In this document: in pieces, positions 50,725 through 58,878 of the stretch | How positions within the stretch are numbered: position 1 is the stretch's first letter | Layout: each line of letters begins with the position of its first letter | NCBI GenBank assembly: GCA_910587825.1 | Contig: CAJUNJ010000007.1 | Coordinates: 1-64,000 of the forward strand | Origin: an uncultured Christensenellaceae bacterium | GTDB taxonomy: Bacteria > Bacillota > Clostridia > Christensenellales > Borkfalkiaceae | Length of the DNA: 64,000 nucleotides | Reading direction: 5' to 3' | Made by a program: the position numbers and the translations under genes | Notes under the pieces: model-generated | Told to the model about the DNA's origin: nothing | Database searches by the model: none | What the model saw: the letters and a program-made list of their open reading frames with translations, nothing else

Positions 50725-50754
50725 ATTATATACGCTTTGCGGTAAAAAAATCAA
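50725..50754 (-). promoter_or_regulatory. Promoter of tmRNA
   Basis: On minus, TTGATT near 50754-50749 and TATAAT at 50730-50725, 18 nt apart; transcription would start about 20 nt before the mature 5' end, as usual for an RNase P processed precursor. GCGTAT/ATACGC palindromes lie in the leader. Confidence 0.45.
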
Positions 50755-50774
50755 GCGTTTAAATTTGTTTTTTA

Positions 50775-50803
50775 TTGACATTTCGGCGCAAATGTTTTAA
50801 AGT
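50775..50803 (+). promoter_or_regulatory. Promoter of the pfkB gene, nearly leaderless
   Basis: TTGACA (50775-50780), 17 nt, TAAAGT (50798-50803). The ATG is 10 nt further; no SD is present. Confidence 0.6.
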
Positions 50804-50813
50804 AATCTTGAAT

Positions 50814-51725
50814 ATGATTTACACCGTAACGTTTAATCCGTCGCTGGATTATTATGTGCAAGTGAATAACCTTAAAAGCGGAGTTGTCAACCGTACCGTC
50901 TCCGAACGCCTTGCCATAGGCGGTAAAGGACTTAACGTGTCGCTTGCCTTAAACGAACTCGGCGACAGTACTCTTGCGCTTGGATTTGTTGCGGGGTTTA
51001 CGGGCAACGTTATAAAAGAGCGCGCCACTGCGCTTGGGCTTAACCACGACTTTATTGAGGTTGCGGGGCAGAGCAGAATTAACGTTAAAATTAAGAGCAA
51101 CAACGAAACGGACATTAACGGCAGGGGCGCAAACGTTACGCAAAGCGACGTAAACAATCTCATAAAAAAGCTTATAGCACTTTTAGATAAAGACGACTGG
51201 CTTACCGTCAGCGGAAGCATACCCGCAGGTCTATCCGACAAGACGTATTATAACCTAATCAAAAAACTTAAAGATACGCAGGGCATAAACGTTGTTGTCG
51301 ACGCGTGCGGAAAACTTCTTACCGAAACGCTTAAATGCAAGCCATTTTTGATTAAGCCGAATATTTACGAAATGTGCGAGATATTCAATCTTAACACCAT
51401 ACCCGACCTTGAAGGTATTTACGCCTGTGCAAGAAAGTTGCAGGACGCGGGCGCGCGCAACGTCATAGTGTCTATGGGAAGCTCTGGCGCGGTAATGGTA
51501 ACGGAGACGCAACAGTCGCTGTACGTACGCGCCGCGCGCGGACAGCTTGTAAACTCTGTCGGGGCGGGAGATTCTATGATTGCCGGCTTCATACACGAAT
51601 ATATTAAGTCCGGTAACTATTTTTCCGCACTCAACTTTGCAACTGCCGCAGGAAGCGCCTGCGCGTTTACAAACAACCTTGCTACCAAAGAACAGATTGA
51701 ATACGTTGAATCGCTGATGTTATAA
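50814..51725 (+). CDS. PfkB-family sugar phosphate kinase (1-phosphofructokinase-like)
   Basis: 303 residues from the ATG at 50814, where homologs begin (MIYTVTFNPSLDYYVQV). PfkB motifs: IGGKGLNVSLALNELG (about 40-55), KPNIYEMCEIF, and the C-terminal NSVGAGDSMIAGFIHEY with catalytic Asp. Sequence style fits 1-phosphofructokinase or tagatose-6-phosphate kinase, which make bisphosphate sugars from phospho-sugars using ATP. No PTS gene is adjacent, so the substrate is uncertain. Start is nearly leaderless. Confidence 0.93.
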   Translation: MIYTVTFNPSLDYYVQVNNLKSGVVNRTVSERLAIGGKGLNVSLALNELGDSTLALGFVAGFTGNVIKERATALGLNHDFIEVAGQSRINVKIKSNNETDINGRGANVTQSDVNNLIKKLIALLDKDDWLTVSGSIPAGLSDKTYYNLIKKLKDTQGINVVVDACGKLLTETLKCKPFLIKPNIYEMCEIFNLNTIPDLEGIYACARKLQDAGARNVIVSMGSSGAVMVTETQQSLYVRAARGQLVNSVGAGDSMIAGFIHEYIKSGNYFSALNFATAAGSACAFTNNLATKEQIEYVESLML

Positions 51726-51726
51726 A

Positions 51727-52212
51727 ATGTTTGAACTGTATTTTACCGACGGCGACGCTTACGAAAAACTTAATGAAATTCTGCCGAAGTATATCTGCGG
51801 AACTTATAAAATTGCGCGGACGGAAAACGGCAAACCGTATATAGAGGGCAACCCCCTCTATTTTTCAATTTCTCACAGCCGAGGAAAGAGCGTTATAGCC
51901 GTTGACGCAAACCCCGTCGGCGTGGATATGGAAGTCATAGAAGACAGAAAATATTCCGCTCTCCTTTCGCGGTTCAGTCCCGAAGAACGGGCTGAAATTA
52001 CCTGCCTTACGGATTTTTTGAAGCACTGGGTAGTACGCGAAGCATATATCAAAATGTCGGGGGCGACGCTTGCACACAAGCTTGACAAACTTAAATACGT
52101 GAACGGTGTTTTATACGACGGCGGAAAACCAGCCGACTGCCGTTTTTATAATTTTACGGACGGTGGCTGCATAATATGCGTTTGCATTGACAAAAAATGC
52201 GGTATCTGCTAA
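51727..52212 (+). CDS. 4'-phosphopantetheinyl transferase (Sfp/AcpS superfamily)
   Basis: 161 residues. The family motifs are present: FSISHSRGKSVIAV, VGVDMEVIED (Mg2+-binding Asp/Glu) and FLKHWVVREAYIKMSG (the W-x2-KEA motif with Arg for Lys). It transfers phosphopantetheine from CoA onto carrier proteins. It starts one base after the pfkB stop (TAAAATG). Short for an Sfp-type enzyme, lacking much of the usual N-terminal half. No carrier-protein cluster is nearby. Confidence 0.85.
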   Translation: MFELYFTDGDAYEKLNEILPKYICGTYKIARTENGKPYIEGNPLYFSISHSRGKSVIAVDANPVGVDMEVIEDRKYSALLSRFSPEERAEITCLTDFLKHWVVREAYIKMSGATLAHKLDKLKYVNGVLYDGGKPADCRFYNFTDGGCIICVCIDKKCGIC

Positions 52213-52215
52213 AAT
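52187..52215 (+). promoter_or_regulatory. Promoter of mtnN-luxS, leaderless geometry
   Basis: TTGACA (52187-52192), 17 nt, TAAAAT (52210-52215), inside the end of the PPTase gene. The mtnN ATG is 7 nt after the -10. Confidence 0.75.
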
Positions 52216-52222
52216 ATCAGTT

Positions 52223-52870
52223 ATGAAATGTTTTGTAATTGCAATGGAGAACGAAGCCGAACCAATCATAAGGGCAATGAAAGCCGAACGCAACATAATC
52301 TTTTGCGGTAAGCGCATACTGACGGGCAGACTTTTCGGACAGAAAGTCAGCATAGTCGTATGCGGGGTAGGCAAAGTAAACGCCGCCTGCGGAACGCAGA
52401 TTGCCGTAGACGAACTCGGCGCGGAAGAAATTATAAACGTCGGGGTTGCGGGCGGACTTAACAGTACCCTTGAAGTCGGCGGAATTTATGAAATTTCGCA
52501 CGCGGTGCAGTACGATTTCGACCTGACGCAGTTAAACGGCACGCCGATAGGCACGCTTGACGAGTGTAAAGAAAACTACCTCCCCCTATCCGTTACGGGC
52601 GCGTTCCCTACAAAACGACTTGCAACGGGCGACAGGTTTAACGACAGCCAAAGCGATTACCGCCTTTTGACCGACACGCTTGAAGCCGACATACGCGATA
52701 TGGAAGGCGGAGCGGTTGCACAGGTGTGTATGCACGCAAACGTTAAATGCCGTTCGGTCAAAATTATTTCCGACCTTGCGGGAAGCGGAAGCACGACAGA
52801 ACAGTTTAAACGCAACCTTTCGCTGTGCTTTAAAACGCTTGAACGTTCGCTTGAAAAAATATTGGGATAA
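52223..52870 (+). CDS. mtnN: 5'-methylthioadenosine/S-adenosylhomocysteine nucleosidase
   Basis: 215 residues from ATG 52223; the in-frame extension to 52187 encodes PPTase overlap and is not needed. Motifs: FVIAMENEAEP (start), GVGKVNAACGTQ, NVGVAGGL, DMEGGAVAQVC (catalytic Glu region) and ISDLAGSGSTTEQF with the catalytic Asp. It hydrolyses SAH to adenine and S-ribosylhomocysteine, the substrate of LuxS encoded next with 4 nt between. Confidence 0.95.
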   Translation: MKCFVIAMENEAEPIIRAMKAERNIIFCGKRILTGRLFGQKVSIVVCGVGKVNAACGTQIAVDELGAEEIINVGVAGGLNSTLEVGGIYEISHAVQYDFDLTQLNGTPIGTLDECKENYLPLSVTGAFPTKRLATGDRFNDSQSDYRLLTDTLEADIRDMEGGAVAQVCMHANVKCRSVKIISDLAGSGSTTEQFKRNLSLCFKTLERSLEKILG

Positions 52871-52874
52871 AATT

Positions 52875-53294
52875 ATGGAAAGAATACCTTCGTTTTCGAA
52901 AAACCACGATACCCTCGAAGTAGGTCTGCACGAATGCGGAAAGTCGCACGGAGTGACTACCTGGGACTTGCGCTTTAAAAAACCGAATGCAGGCGATTAC
53001 ATTTCGCCGAAAGCGTTGCATACGGTAGAACACTTAATAGCCACCATACTGCGCAATTCGGAAAGCAAGGACGATATAATCTACTTCGGACCTATGGGGT
53101 GCAGGACGGGGTTTTATCTGCTTACCGTCAATTTAAATTATGACGAAGTTAAAAAACTTTTAAAGAAGAGTTTTGCGATTGCCGAAAGCTTTACCGAAAT
53201 ACCCGGCAACAAGCGCGAAGAATGCGGAAATTATCTCGAACACGATTTAAAAGATGCAATTAAAGAATGCAAAAGGTACGGTGAACTGTTATGA
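52875..53294 (+). CDS. luxS: S-ribosylhomocysteine lyase LuxS
   Basis: 139 residues from ATG 52875, slightly shorter than the usual 150-160. Zinc ligands and active site are present: HTVEHLIATILRN (His pair and Glu) and FGPMGCRTGFYL (catalytic Cys), then the C-terminal Cys in REECGNY. It splits S-ribosylhomocysteine to homocysteine and the AI-2 precursor DPD. mtnN and luxS together form the two-step SAH recycling pathway. The stop overlaps the ung start (ATGA). Confidence 0.97.
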   Translation: MERIPSFSKNHDTLEVGLHECGKSHGVTTWDLRFKKPNAGDYISPKALHTVEHLIATILRNSESKDDIIYFGPMGCRTGFYLLTVNLNYDEVKKLLKKSFAIAESFTEIPGNKREECGNYLEHDLKDAIKECKRYGELL

Positions 53295-53956
53295 AGCCTT
53301 TGGGCGGCGGCTGGGACGAACTGCTTGAAGGTTTGTTTGCGGACGAAAGATATTTAAAAATACGCGAATTTTTGAAATACGAATACACCCACTACGTCGT
53401 GTATCCCGATATGTACGATTTGTACAACTGTTTCAGGTTTACCCCGCTTAACAAATTAAAGGCGGTAATTTTAGGACAGGACCCCTATCACGAACCCAAA
53501 CAGGCGCACGGTCTGTGTTTTTCGGTTAAAAAAGGGGTCGAGCTTCCCCCCTCGCTGAAAAACATCTTCAAAGAAATGCACGAAGATTTGGGAATTACCC
53601 AACCCGACTGCGGAGATTTGACAAAGTGGGCAGAAGAGGGCGTGCTGCTTTTGAACACCACTCTTTCCGTAAGGGAACATCTTGCAAATTCCCATTCCAA
53701 ATGCGGCTGGGCGTGGTTTACCGACAGCGTTATAAAGCTTATTTCCGACAGAACGCAAAACAACGTGTTTATACTCTGGGGCGGAAATGCAAGAAGCAAA
53801 GCGCCGCTTATTGACCAAAGCAAACATCTGATTCTGCAATGCGCGCACCCTTCTCCCCTTTCTGCATACAACGGCTTTTTCGGCTGTAAACATTTTTCAA
53901 AAACCAACGAGTATTTGGTGCAACACGGCAAAAAACCTATTTGTTGGCAATTATAA
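53291..53956 (+). CDS. ung: Uracil-DNA glycosylase, family 1
   Basis: 221 residues, standard length. Motif A GQDPYHEPKQAHGLCFSV (catalytic Asp), uracil-binding LLNTTLSVREHLANSHSKCGW, and motif B HPSPLSAYNGFFGCKHFS. It removes uracil from DNA before base excision repair. The ATG overlaps the luxS stop by 4 nt, so it is co-transcribed with mtnN and luxS, an operon pairing without clear functional link. Confidence 0.96.
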   Translation: MKPLGGGWDELLEGLFADERYLKIREFLKYEYTHYVVYPDMYDLYNCFRFTPLNKLKAVILGQDPYHEPKQAHGLCFSVKKGVELPPSLKNIFKEMHEDLGITQPDCGDLTKWAEEGVLLLNTTLSVREHLANSHSKCGWAWFTDSVIKLISDRTQNNVFILWGGNARSKAPLIDQSKHLILQCAHPSPLSAYNGFFGCKHFSKTNEYLVQHGKKPICWQL

Positions 53957-54004
53957 AAATAAATTTATTTAAAAGTTTACAAATTTTTAAAACGAGGTTA
54001 TATA

Positions 54005-55219
54005 ATGAAATATGCAGTAATATTGGGCGACGGAATGTGCGACTGGAAAATAGACGGGCTTGGCGGCAAAACTTGTCTCGAAGCGGCGGCAACACCTAAC
54101 TTCGACAAATTTGCGCCCCTTTCGGAAGCCGGACTTTGCAAGACCGTACCCGAAGGTTTCAAACCGGGGTCGGACGTGGCGAATATGTCGGTACTCGGCT
54201 TCGACCCGAATTTGTTCTATACGGGACGCTCTCCACTCGAAGCAGTATCTATGGGAATTAAGTTAAAGCCCACGGACGTTACGCTGAGATGCAACTTAGT
54301 CACCCTTTCGGACGAAGAACCGTATGAAGAGAAAACTATGCTTGATTACTCCGCGGGGGAAATTACCACTGCGGAAGCGCAACAGCTTATAGACAGCCTT
54401 AAAGAAAAGTTTGACGGCGAAAAATTCAAACTGTACGCGGGCATATCTTACCGCCATTGCCTTGTAGCGGACAACGGCGTTACCGGTCATACCCTTACCC
54501 CTCCGCACGATATTTCCGACAAAAAAATAACCGACAGGCTTCCGAAAGGTCCCTGCGGGGAAATTTACCTTGATATGATGAAAGCAAGTTACGAACTGCT
54601 TAAAAACCACCCCGTAAACCTTAAAAGAATTAAGGAAGGCAAAAAACCCGCCAACAGCATATGGCTGTGGGGCGAAGGTACCAAACCCGCGCTTGCTGAT
54701 TTCAAGAAAAAACGCGGACTGAAAGGCGGAATTATTTCGGCAGTCGACCTTGTTATGGGCATAGGTATGCTTGCGGGAATGAAAATTATAGAAGTCGACG
54801 GCATTACGGGAAATTACGACACAAATTTCACGGGAAAAGCAAACGCCGCCGCAGACGAGCTTTTGGGCGGGCTTGACTTTGTATATATCCATATGGAAGC
54901 CCCCGACGAGTGCGGACATCACGGCGATTTCAAACACAAAGTATATTCGATAGAACAGGTTGACAAAGTTGCGGGAATAGTCGCCGAAAGGCTTGAAAAT
55001 GCGGGTGAAAAGTTTGCAATGCTTATCTGCCCCGACCACCCCACCCCCTGCGCAATTAAGACGCACGTGTCCGAACCCGTACCCTATCTTCTGTACACAA
55101 ACACGAAAAATATATCAAACGGAGCCGTACGCTATACCGAAGCGCAGGCTGCGGCGACGGGCGAGTACGTACCCGACGGATACAAACTTATTGAAAAACT
55201 TTTTGCAATAAAATATTAA
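54005..55219 (+). CDS. apgM: Cofactor-independent phosphoglycerate mutase, archaeal type
   Basis: 404 residues, family ApgM/aPGAM. N-terminus MKYAVILGDGMCDWKIDGLGGKT, PNFDKF, GFKPGSDVANMSVLGFDP with the catalytic Ser, and C-terminal HMEAPDECGHHGD and DHPTPC metal-binding segments are all present. It interconverts 3- and 2-phosphoglycerate with two divalent metals. GAGG lies 7 nt before the ATG. Followed by a strong terminator. Confidence 0.95.
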   Translation: MKYAVILGDGMCDWKIDGLGGKTCLEAAATPNFDKFAPLSEAGLCKTVPEGFKPGSDVANMSVLGFDPNLFYTGRSPLEAVSMGIKLKPTDVTLRCNLVTLSDEEPYEEKTMLDYSAGEITTAEAQQLIDSLKEKFDGEKFKLYAGISYRHCLVADNGVTGHTLTPPHDISDKKITDRLPKGPCGEIYLDMMKASYELLKNHPVNLKRIKEGKKPANSIWLWGEGTKPALADFKKKRGLKGGIISAVDLVMGIGMLAGMKIIEVDGITGNYDTNFTGKANAAADELLGGLDFVYIHMEAPDECGHHGDFKHKVYSIEQVDKVAGIVAERLENAGEKFAMLICPDHPTPCAIKTHVSEPVPYLLYTNTKNISNGAVRYTEAQAAATGEYVPDGYKLIEKLFAIKY

Positions 55220-55227
55220 AGACGTTT

Positions 55228-55268
55228 AAATGGCGGCGATTTAAAAAATCGCCGCCATTTGTTTTTTT
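55228..55268 (+). terminator. Terminator of apgM
   Basis: AAATGGCGGCGATTT and AAATCGCCGCCATTT, 15-bp perfect stem with an AAA loop, then GTTTTTTT. It also faces the converging XRE gene. Confidence 0.88.
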
Positions 55269-55278
55269 TACTCAAAAA

Positions 55279-55521
55279 TTATTCGACTTCTATATCGTCC
55301 GAATTAAACATTTCGTCATCTAAAAATTGGCTCACGGTCATATCAAAACCGCGTGCAATTTTATAAATAGTAGCAAGAGTTATCCCTTTATTTTTGCCTG
55401 TCATAATTCTGTTCATAGCACCGTTGTAAACACAAGACTTTTGTTCGAGTTTATATAATGTCATATTTCGTTCGTCTGTTAACTGTTTTATTCTTTTTGC
55501 TACGACATCATTCGTATTCAT
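55279..55521 (-). CDS. XRE-family regulator
   Basis: 80 residues from the ATG at 55521 with AGGTTATT upstream; the longer frame from 55569 is not supported. It has an XRE helix-turn-helix (RIKQLTDERNMTLYKLEQKSCVYNGAMNRIMTGKNKGITLATIYKIARGF) and an acidic C-terminal tail. A palindrome TTAGGT-N8-ACCTAA covers the TATAAT box (55552-55557 on minus), which fits autorepression. Regulon unknown. Confidence 0.85.
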   Translation of the reverse strand: MNTNDVVAKRIKQLTDERNMTLYKLEQKSCVYNGAMNRIMTGKNKGITLATIYKIARGFDMTVSQFLDDEMFNSDDIEVE

Positions 55522-55543
55522 AAATAACCTGCCTATATATAGA

Positions 55544-55563
55544 TTAGGTAAATTATAACCTAA
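55544..55563. promoter_or_regulatory. Operator over the -10 box of the XRE gene
   Basis: TTAGGT (55544-55549), AAATTATA, ACCTAA (55558-55563); the spacer contains the minus-strand TATAAT (55557-55552), 31 nt before the ATG. Confidence 0.5.
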
Positions 55564-55592
55564 ACCCATACTTTAAATAACATTTTGAATTA

Positions 55593-55613
55593 ACAGTATA
55601 TTTTAGCAGTATA
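55593..55613. repeat. Direct repeats ACAGTATA / GCAGTATA
   Basis: CAGTATA starts at 55594 and 55607, 13 bp apart, upstream of the XRE gene and next to a divergent promoter. The same half-site occurs in the palindromes at 14676 and 50074. Confidence 0.35.
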
Positions 55614-55628
55614 CAACAGTCTATTTGA

Positions 55629-55657
55629 TTGCATTTTGAATTATCGTGTGCTACAAT
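55629..55657 (+). promoter_or_regulatory. Promoter of an unannotated short transcript
   Basis: TTGCAT (55629-55634), 17 nt, TACAAT (55652-55657). AGCAGGAG follows at 55660-55667 and an ATG at 55679, but that frame runs through the terminator at 55747-55778. The region 55570-55798 holds no other gene I can support. Confidence 0.45.
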
Positions 55658-55746
55658 ATGAGCAGGAGTTTTTTTACTATGGTTGTTAAAATAAAAAACA
55701 GTTTTTTGCTTGGGATAATAATTTTTACGCTGTGTACTTCACACAT

Positions 55747-55778
55747 AAAAAAGCAGTCTTTACGGACTGCTTTTTTTT
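55747..55778. terminator. Bidirectional terminator
   Basis: AAAAAAGCAGTC pairs with GACTGCTTTTTT, with T-runs on both strands. It ends the CotF genes on minus and the short transcript from 55657 on plus. Confidence 0.8.
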
Positions 55779-55798
55779 ACGTGTGCTTAACAATAAAT

Positions 55799-56092
55799 TT
55801 ACTTTGCTTTAAGCTGGCTTTTCTGTTTTTTGTATGTGCAGTTTGCCTGGTCAATCATTGCCTTTTTTGCAGGCTGGGGCTCGTAATACCCGCGGGACTG
55901 CATTTGCGTGAATAAGCCGAACTGGTTTTCGGCAACGCCCAAAAGATTGGTGGAAAAGTTTTTTCTTACCGTTTTTGTACTGCCTTCGAAAAGCGCGACG
56001 GTGTAAAGTTCCATAAGCTGTTTTTCGCTTTCAAGCATATCCTGCAAGGTATCTTTTTCGTTAAGCGTGCAATCCATTTTAGTAATTTTCAT
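55799..56092 (-). CDS. Spore coat protein, CotF-domain
   Basis: 97 residues, coat F (ferritin-like) domain with LNEKDTLQDMLESEKQLMELYTVALFEGSTKTVRKNF and a Gln-rich FTQMQSRGYYEPQPA end, typical for small CotF proteins of Clostridia. AGGAGG lies 8 nt upstream, the best SD in the area. It starts one base after the previous CotF-like gene. A role in the spore coat or as a stress ferritin-like protein is inferred from the family. Confidence 0.85.
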   Translation of the reverse strand: MKITKMDCTLNEKDTLQDMLESEKQLMELYTVALFEGSTKTVRKNFSTNLLGVAENQFGLFTQMQSRGYYEPQPAKKAMIDQANCTYKKQKSQLKAK

Positions 56093-56093
56093 A

Positions 56094-56285
56094 TCAGCAT
56101 CCTCCTATCAGGTTCAGCAGAGAGTTATATCTCTGTTCGTGTTCGTCCGCAATTCTTTCAAGCGCGGAAGCAAGGTCGGCGTCCGTAAGGGTTTTGGAAT
56201 AAGCCCTTGCCTTTTTGCATAAAAGTCCTTCCGCCGTAAGCGCGTCGGAAATTAGTTCAAGTTCTTTTGACGTAAGTTCTGTCAT
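56094..56285 (-). CDS. Short CotF-like spore coat protein
   Basis: 63 residues, helical pattern LTSKELELISDALTAEGLLCKKARAYSKTL...ALERIADEHEQRYNSLLNLI. It resembles the first helix pair of CotF-type proteins and pairs with the following gene, with which it forms an operon. It may dimerise with it to complete a four-helix unit. Very short, so the family call is moderate. Confidence 0.75.
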   Translation of the reverse strand: MTELTSKELELISDALTAEGLLCKKARAYSKTLTDADLASALERIADEHEQRYNSLLNLIGGC

Positions 56286-56341
56286 AGTAATTACCTCCGT
56301 AAAATTTATTAACTTACCGCCGAAAAATTATACATCGGTAT

Positions 56342-56371
56342 TTGACATGTCATATAAAAATATGATAAAAT
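56342..56371 (+). promoter_or_regulatory. Promoter of the epimerase/EFR1 operon, leaderless geometry
   Basis: TTGACA (56342-56347), 18 nt, TAAAAT (56366-56371), ATG 6 nt later at 56378 and no SD. Confidence 0.65.
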
Positions 56372-56377
56372 GCTGTT

Positions 56378-57946
56378 ATGCCACAGAAAAAAGTTATTGC
56401 GCTTACGGGCGTTACCGGCGCTATGGGCGGGGAAGTACTTTCAAGCCTTATGCAGTCGCCCGAAAATTTAAGCGTCAGATGTATAATTTACGAAGAGGAA
56501 AAGAAAATTCCTTCATTCATAAAAAAGATTATAAAAAAGAACAGGGACAGGATATTTTTATTCCGCGGAACGGTGGCAAGGTACGAAGACTGCCAAAAAC
56601 TTTTGTCCGGCGCGGACTTTCTTATCCACTGCGCTTCACTTATTCCGCCCAAGTCAGACCATAACCCGACGGGGACTTACCTTAGCAATTACTTAGGCAC
56701 TAAAAACCTTGTTGACGCCGTAATTGAAATGGGCAACTAAATACCCTTTGTGCATATTGCGACGGTTGCTATGTACGGACACCGCGCTTACCCGCACGTC
56801 TGGGGCAGAGTTGGCGACCCGATAATTTCAAGCGACTACGACTGTTATTCTATGTATAAACTTAAAGCCGAACGGTATGTCATTGACAGCGGGCTTAAAA
56901 AGTTTGTATCGCTGAGACAGACGGCGGTTTTGCACAAGTATATGTTTGCCAACAATTTAAAGGACGGACTTATGTTCCATACTTCCTTTAACTGTCCGCT
57001 GGAATGGGTGACGGACAAGGACAGCGGCAATCTTTGCGCGAAGATTGTGGAATACGACTGCGCGAATAAACTTGACGGATTTTGGAACAAAATATATAAT
57101 ATAGGCGGCGGAGAGTCCTGCCGTGTTACAGGCATTGAAACGCTTGACTCCGGTTTTAAACTTATGGGGTCGGACACTAAAAAGCTTTTTAAGCCAAACT
57201 GGAACATTGCACGCAATTTCCACGGCGTATGGTTTTACGACAGTGACGAACTTGAAAACATACTGCACTTCCGCACGCAGACTTATACCGACTATTGGGA
57301 CGGTATGGCGAAGAAGTATTCTTATTTCAAGCTTGCAAAAATAGTGCCTAAACCGTTGCTTATTAAACTTGTATTCAAAAGGCTGTTTAAAAGCACCAAC
57401 TCCCCCGCTTATTGGGCAAAGCACGGCAAGGAAGGCAGGCTTAAAGCCTTTTTCGGCGGGAGAGCCAAATACGAAGCCATAGGCGAAAACTGGAACGATT
57501 TCCCCCTTTTATGCGAAGGTAAAACCGAGAACGGCGAAGTGGATTACAATGCTTTAAAGGACATTTCAAACGCAGACAAATACCTGCTTGACCACGGATA
57601 CGACGAAAGCAAACCGCTTGAAAGCCTTACTTTTGAAGATTTGCAAAAAGCGGCAACATTCCGCGGCGGAAAATGCCTTGAAAGCAGTTACGCGGCGGGG
57701 GACATTTACAGAAAAATAAAATGGCAGTGCCGCGACGGGCACACCTTTTCGTCTTCGGTCTATACAGTGCTTAAAGGCGGATATTGGTGTCCGCAGTGCT
57801 GTGAACCCAAGCCGTGGCGTTACGGCGCGTTGGCAAAGGATATTCCGTTCTACGCGCAGGTGTATTTCGACACGCACACAAAGGAAGAAATTGACGACGT
57901 TTATCCCCTTTTTGAAAACGAGGATGACTTTATCGAAGAAAAATGA
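56378..57946 (+). pseudogene. NAD-dependent epimerase with zinc-ribbon tail, interrupted by one in-frame stop
   Basis: One reading frame of 523 codons is broken only by TAA at 56738-56740: EMGN-stop-IPFVHIATVAMYGH reads on in the same frame with no shift. The first part has the Rossmann ALTGVTGAMGG motif (about 8-18), the second the Y-x3-K site YSMYK and GGGESCRVTG, as in extended short-chain dehydrogenases/epimerases. The last about 90 residues hold a zinc-ribbon-like WQCRDGHTF...GYWCPQCCEP, an unusual fusion. A GTG at 56750 could restart but lacks the cofactor site. Either a recent nonsense mutation, a sequencing error or readthrough. Coupled to the EFR1 gene (ATGA). Confidence 0.8.
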
Positions 57947-58839
57947 AAGTAGTATTATACGTATTTTCCGGAACGGGCAACACGCTTAAAGTTGCTTCGC
58001 TTATAAAACAAAATCTTAACGCGGACGTCACAGTCTACCGCATTTCGGCAAAGAGCGGAAAAGCCCCCTCGCCAGAAGGTTTCGACCTTGTTGGCATAGG
58101 CTATCCGATACACGCGTTCAACGCGCCCGAGCCTGTGCTTAAATTCGTAAACTCTCTGCCGAAAGTGGCATACAGACGCGCGTTCATTTTCAAAACTTCG
58201 GGCGAAGGACTGCATCTCAACGACTGTTCGTCGCAGAAGTGCATTAAAATTATGAGCAAAAAGGGTTACGACGTGACGCTTGAAAGGCACGTTGTAATGC
58301 CTTATAATATGATTTACAGACACAGCGACGAAATGGCAAAACAGATGTGGATATACGCCAAAGCATACGTAAACCTGTTTTGTAAAGAGCTGGAAAGCTT
58401 TAAGCGCGAAAACGTAAAACAGCCCCTTTACAAAACCTGGTACGCCCCTATTATGCGCATAGAACAGCTGTTTACCCACCCGCACGGCAAACTGTTTAAG
58501 GTTGACGCAAACAAGTGCATAAATTGCGGAAAATGCGTTGCTTCGTGTCCCGAAAATAACATTACCGTTGAAAACGGAGTATTTAAATTCGGGACGAAAT
58601 GCGTGCTTTGTATGGGCTGTTCGTTCGGCTGTCCCGCCGACGCTATAAGCGTGGGAATATTCAAGTTTTGGAAAGTCAACGGCAGTTACCGCCTTGAAGA
58701 GCTTGCGCACGACAACAACATACTTTTCCCCGTTGTGCCGGACCGTGCAAGGGGAATTTACCGCCTCTATAAAAAGTATTACCGCGAAATAGGCGAAAGC
58801 CTTGAAAATGCGGGAATAGATATAAACGCCTATATTTAA
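57943..58839 (+). CDS. EFR1-family flavodoxin-ferredoxin protein
   Basis: 298 residues. Flavodoxin-like N-terminus with FSGTGNTLKVA (FMN phosphate loop, about 9-19) and YPIHAFNAPEP, then two 4Fe-4S motifs CINCGKCVASCP and CVLCMGCSFGCP (about 190-225), and a C-terminal Tyr-rich tail. EFR1 proteins are soluble electron carriers of unknown partner in Clostridia. The ATG overlaps the epimerase stop (ATGA), suggesting functional pairing with that (now broken) NAD enzyme. Confidence 0.92.
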   Translation: MKVVLYVFSGTGNTLKVASLIKQNLNADVTVYRISAKSGKAPSPEGFDLVGIGYPIHAFNAPEPVLKFVNSLPKVAYRRAFIFKTSGEGLHLNDCSSQKCIKIMSKKGYDVTLERHVVMPYNMIYRHSDEMAKQMWIYAKAYVNLFCKELESFKRENVKQPLYKTWYAPIMRIEQLFTHPHGKLFKVDANKCINCGKCVASCPENNITVENGVFKFGTKCVLCMGCSFGCPADAISVGIFKFWKVNGSYRLEELAHDNNILFPVVPDRARGIYRLYKKYYREIGESLENAGIDINAYI

Positions 58840-58878
58840 GCGCATTACCGTGCTTTTGCGGGAATATATTTAACTGTT

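Noticed and set aside
55646..55915. Hydrophobic plus-strand frame crossing the CotF gene
   Set aside because: It reads through a strong bidirectional terminator and antisense to a gene with the best SD nearby. Only its promoter was kept as an observation.
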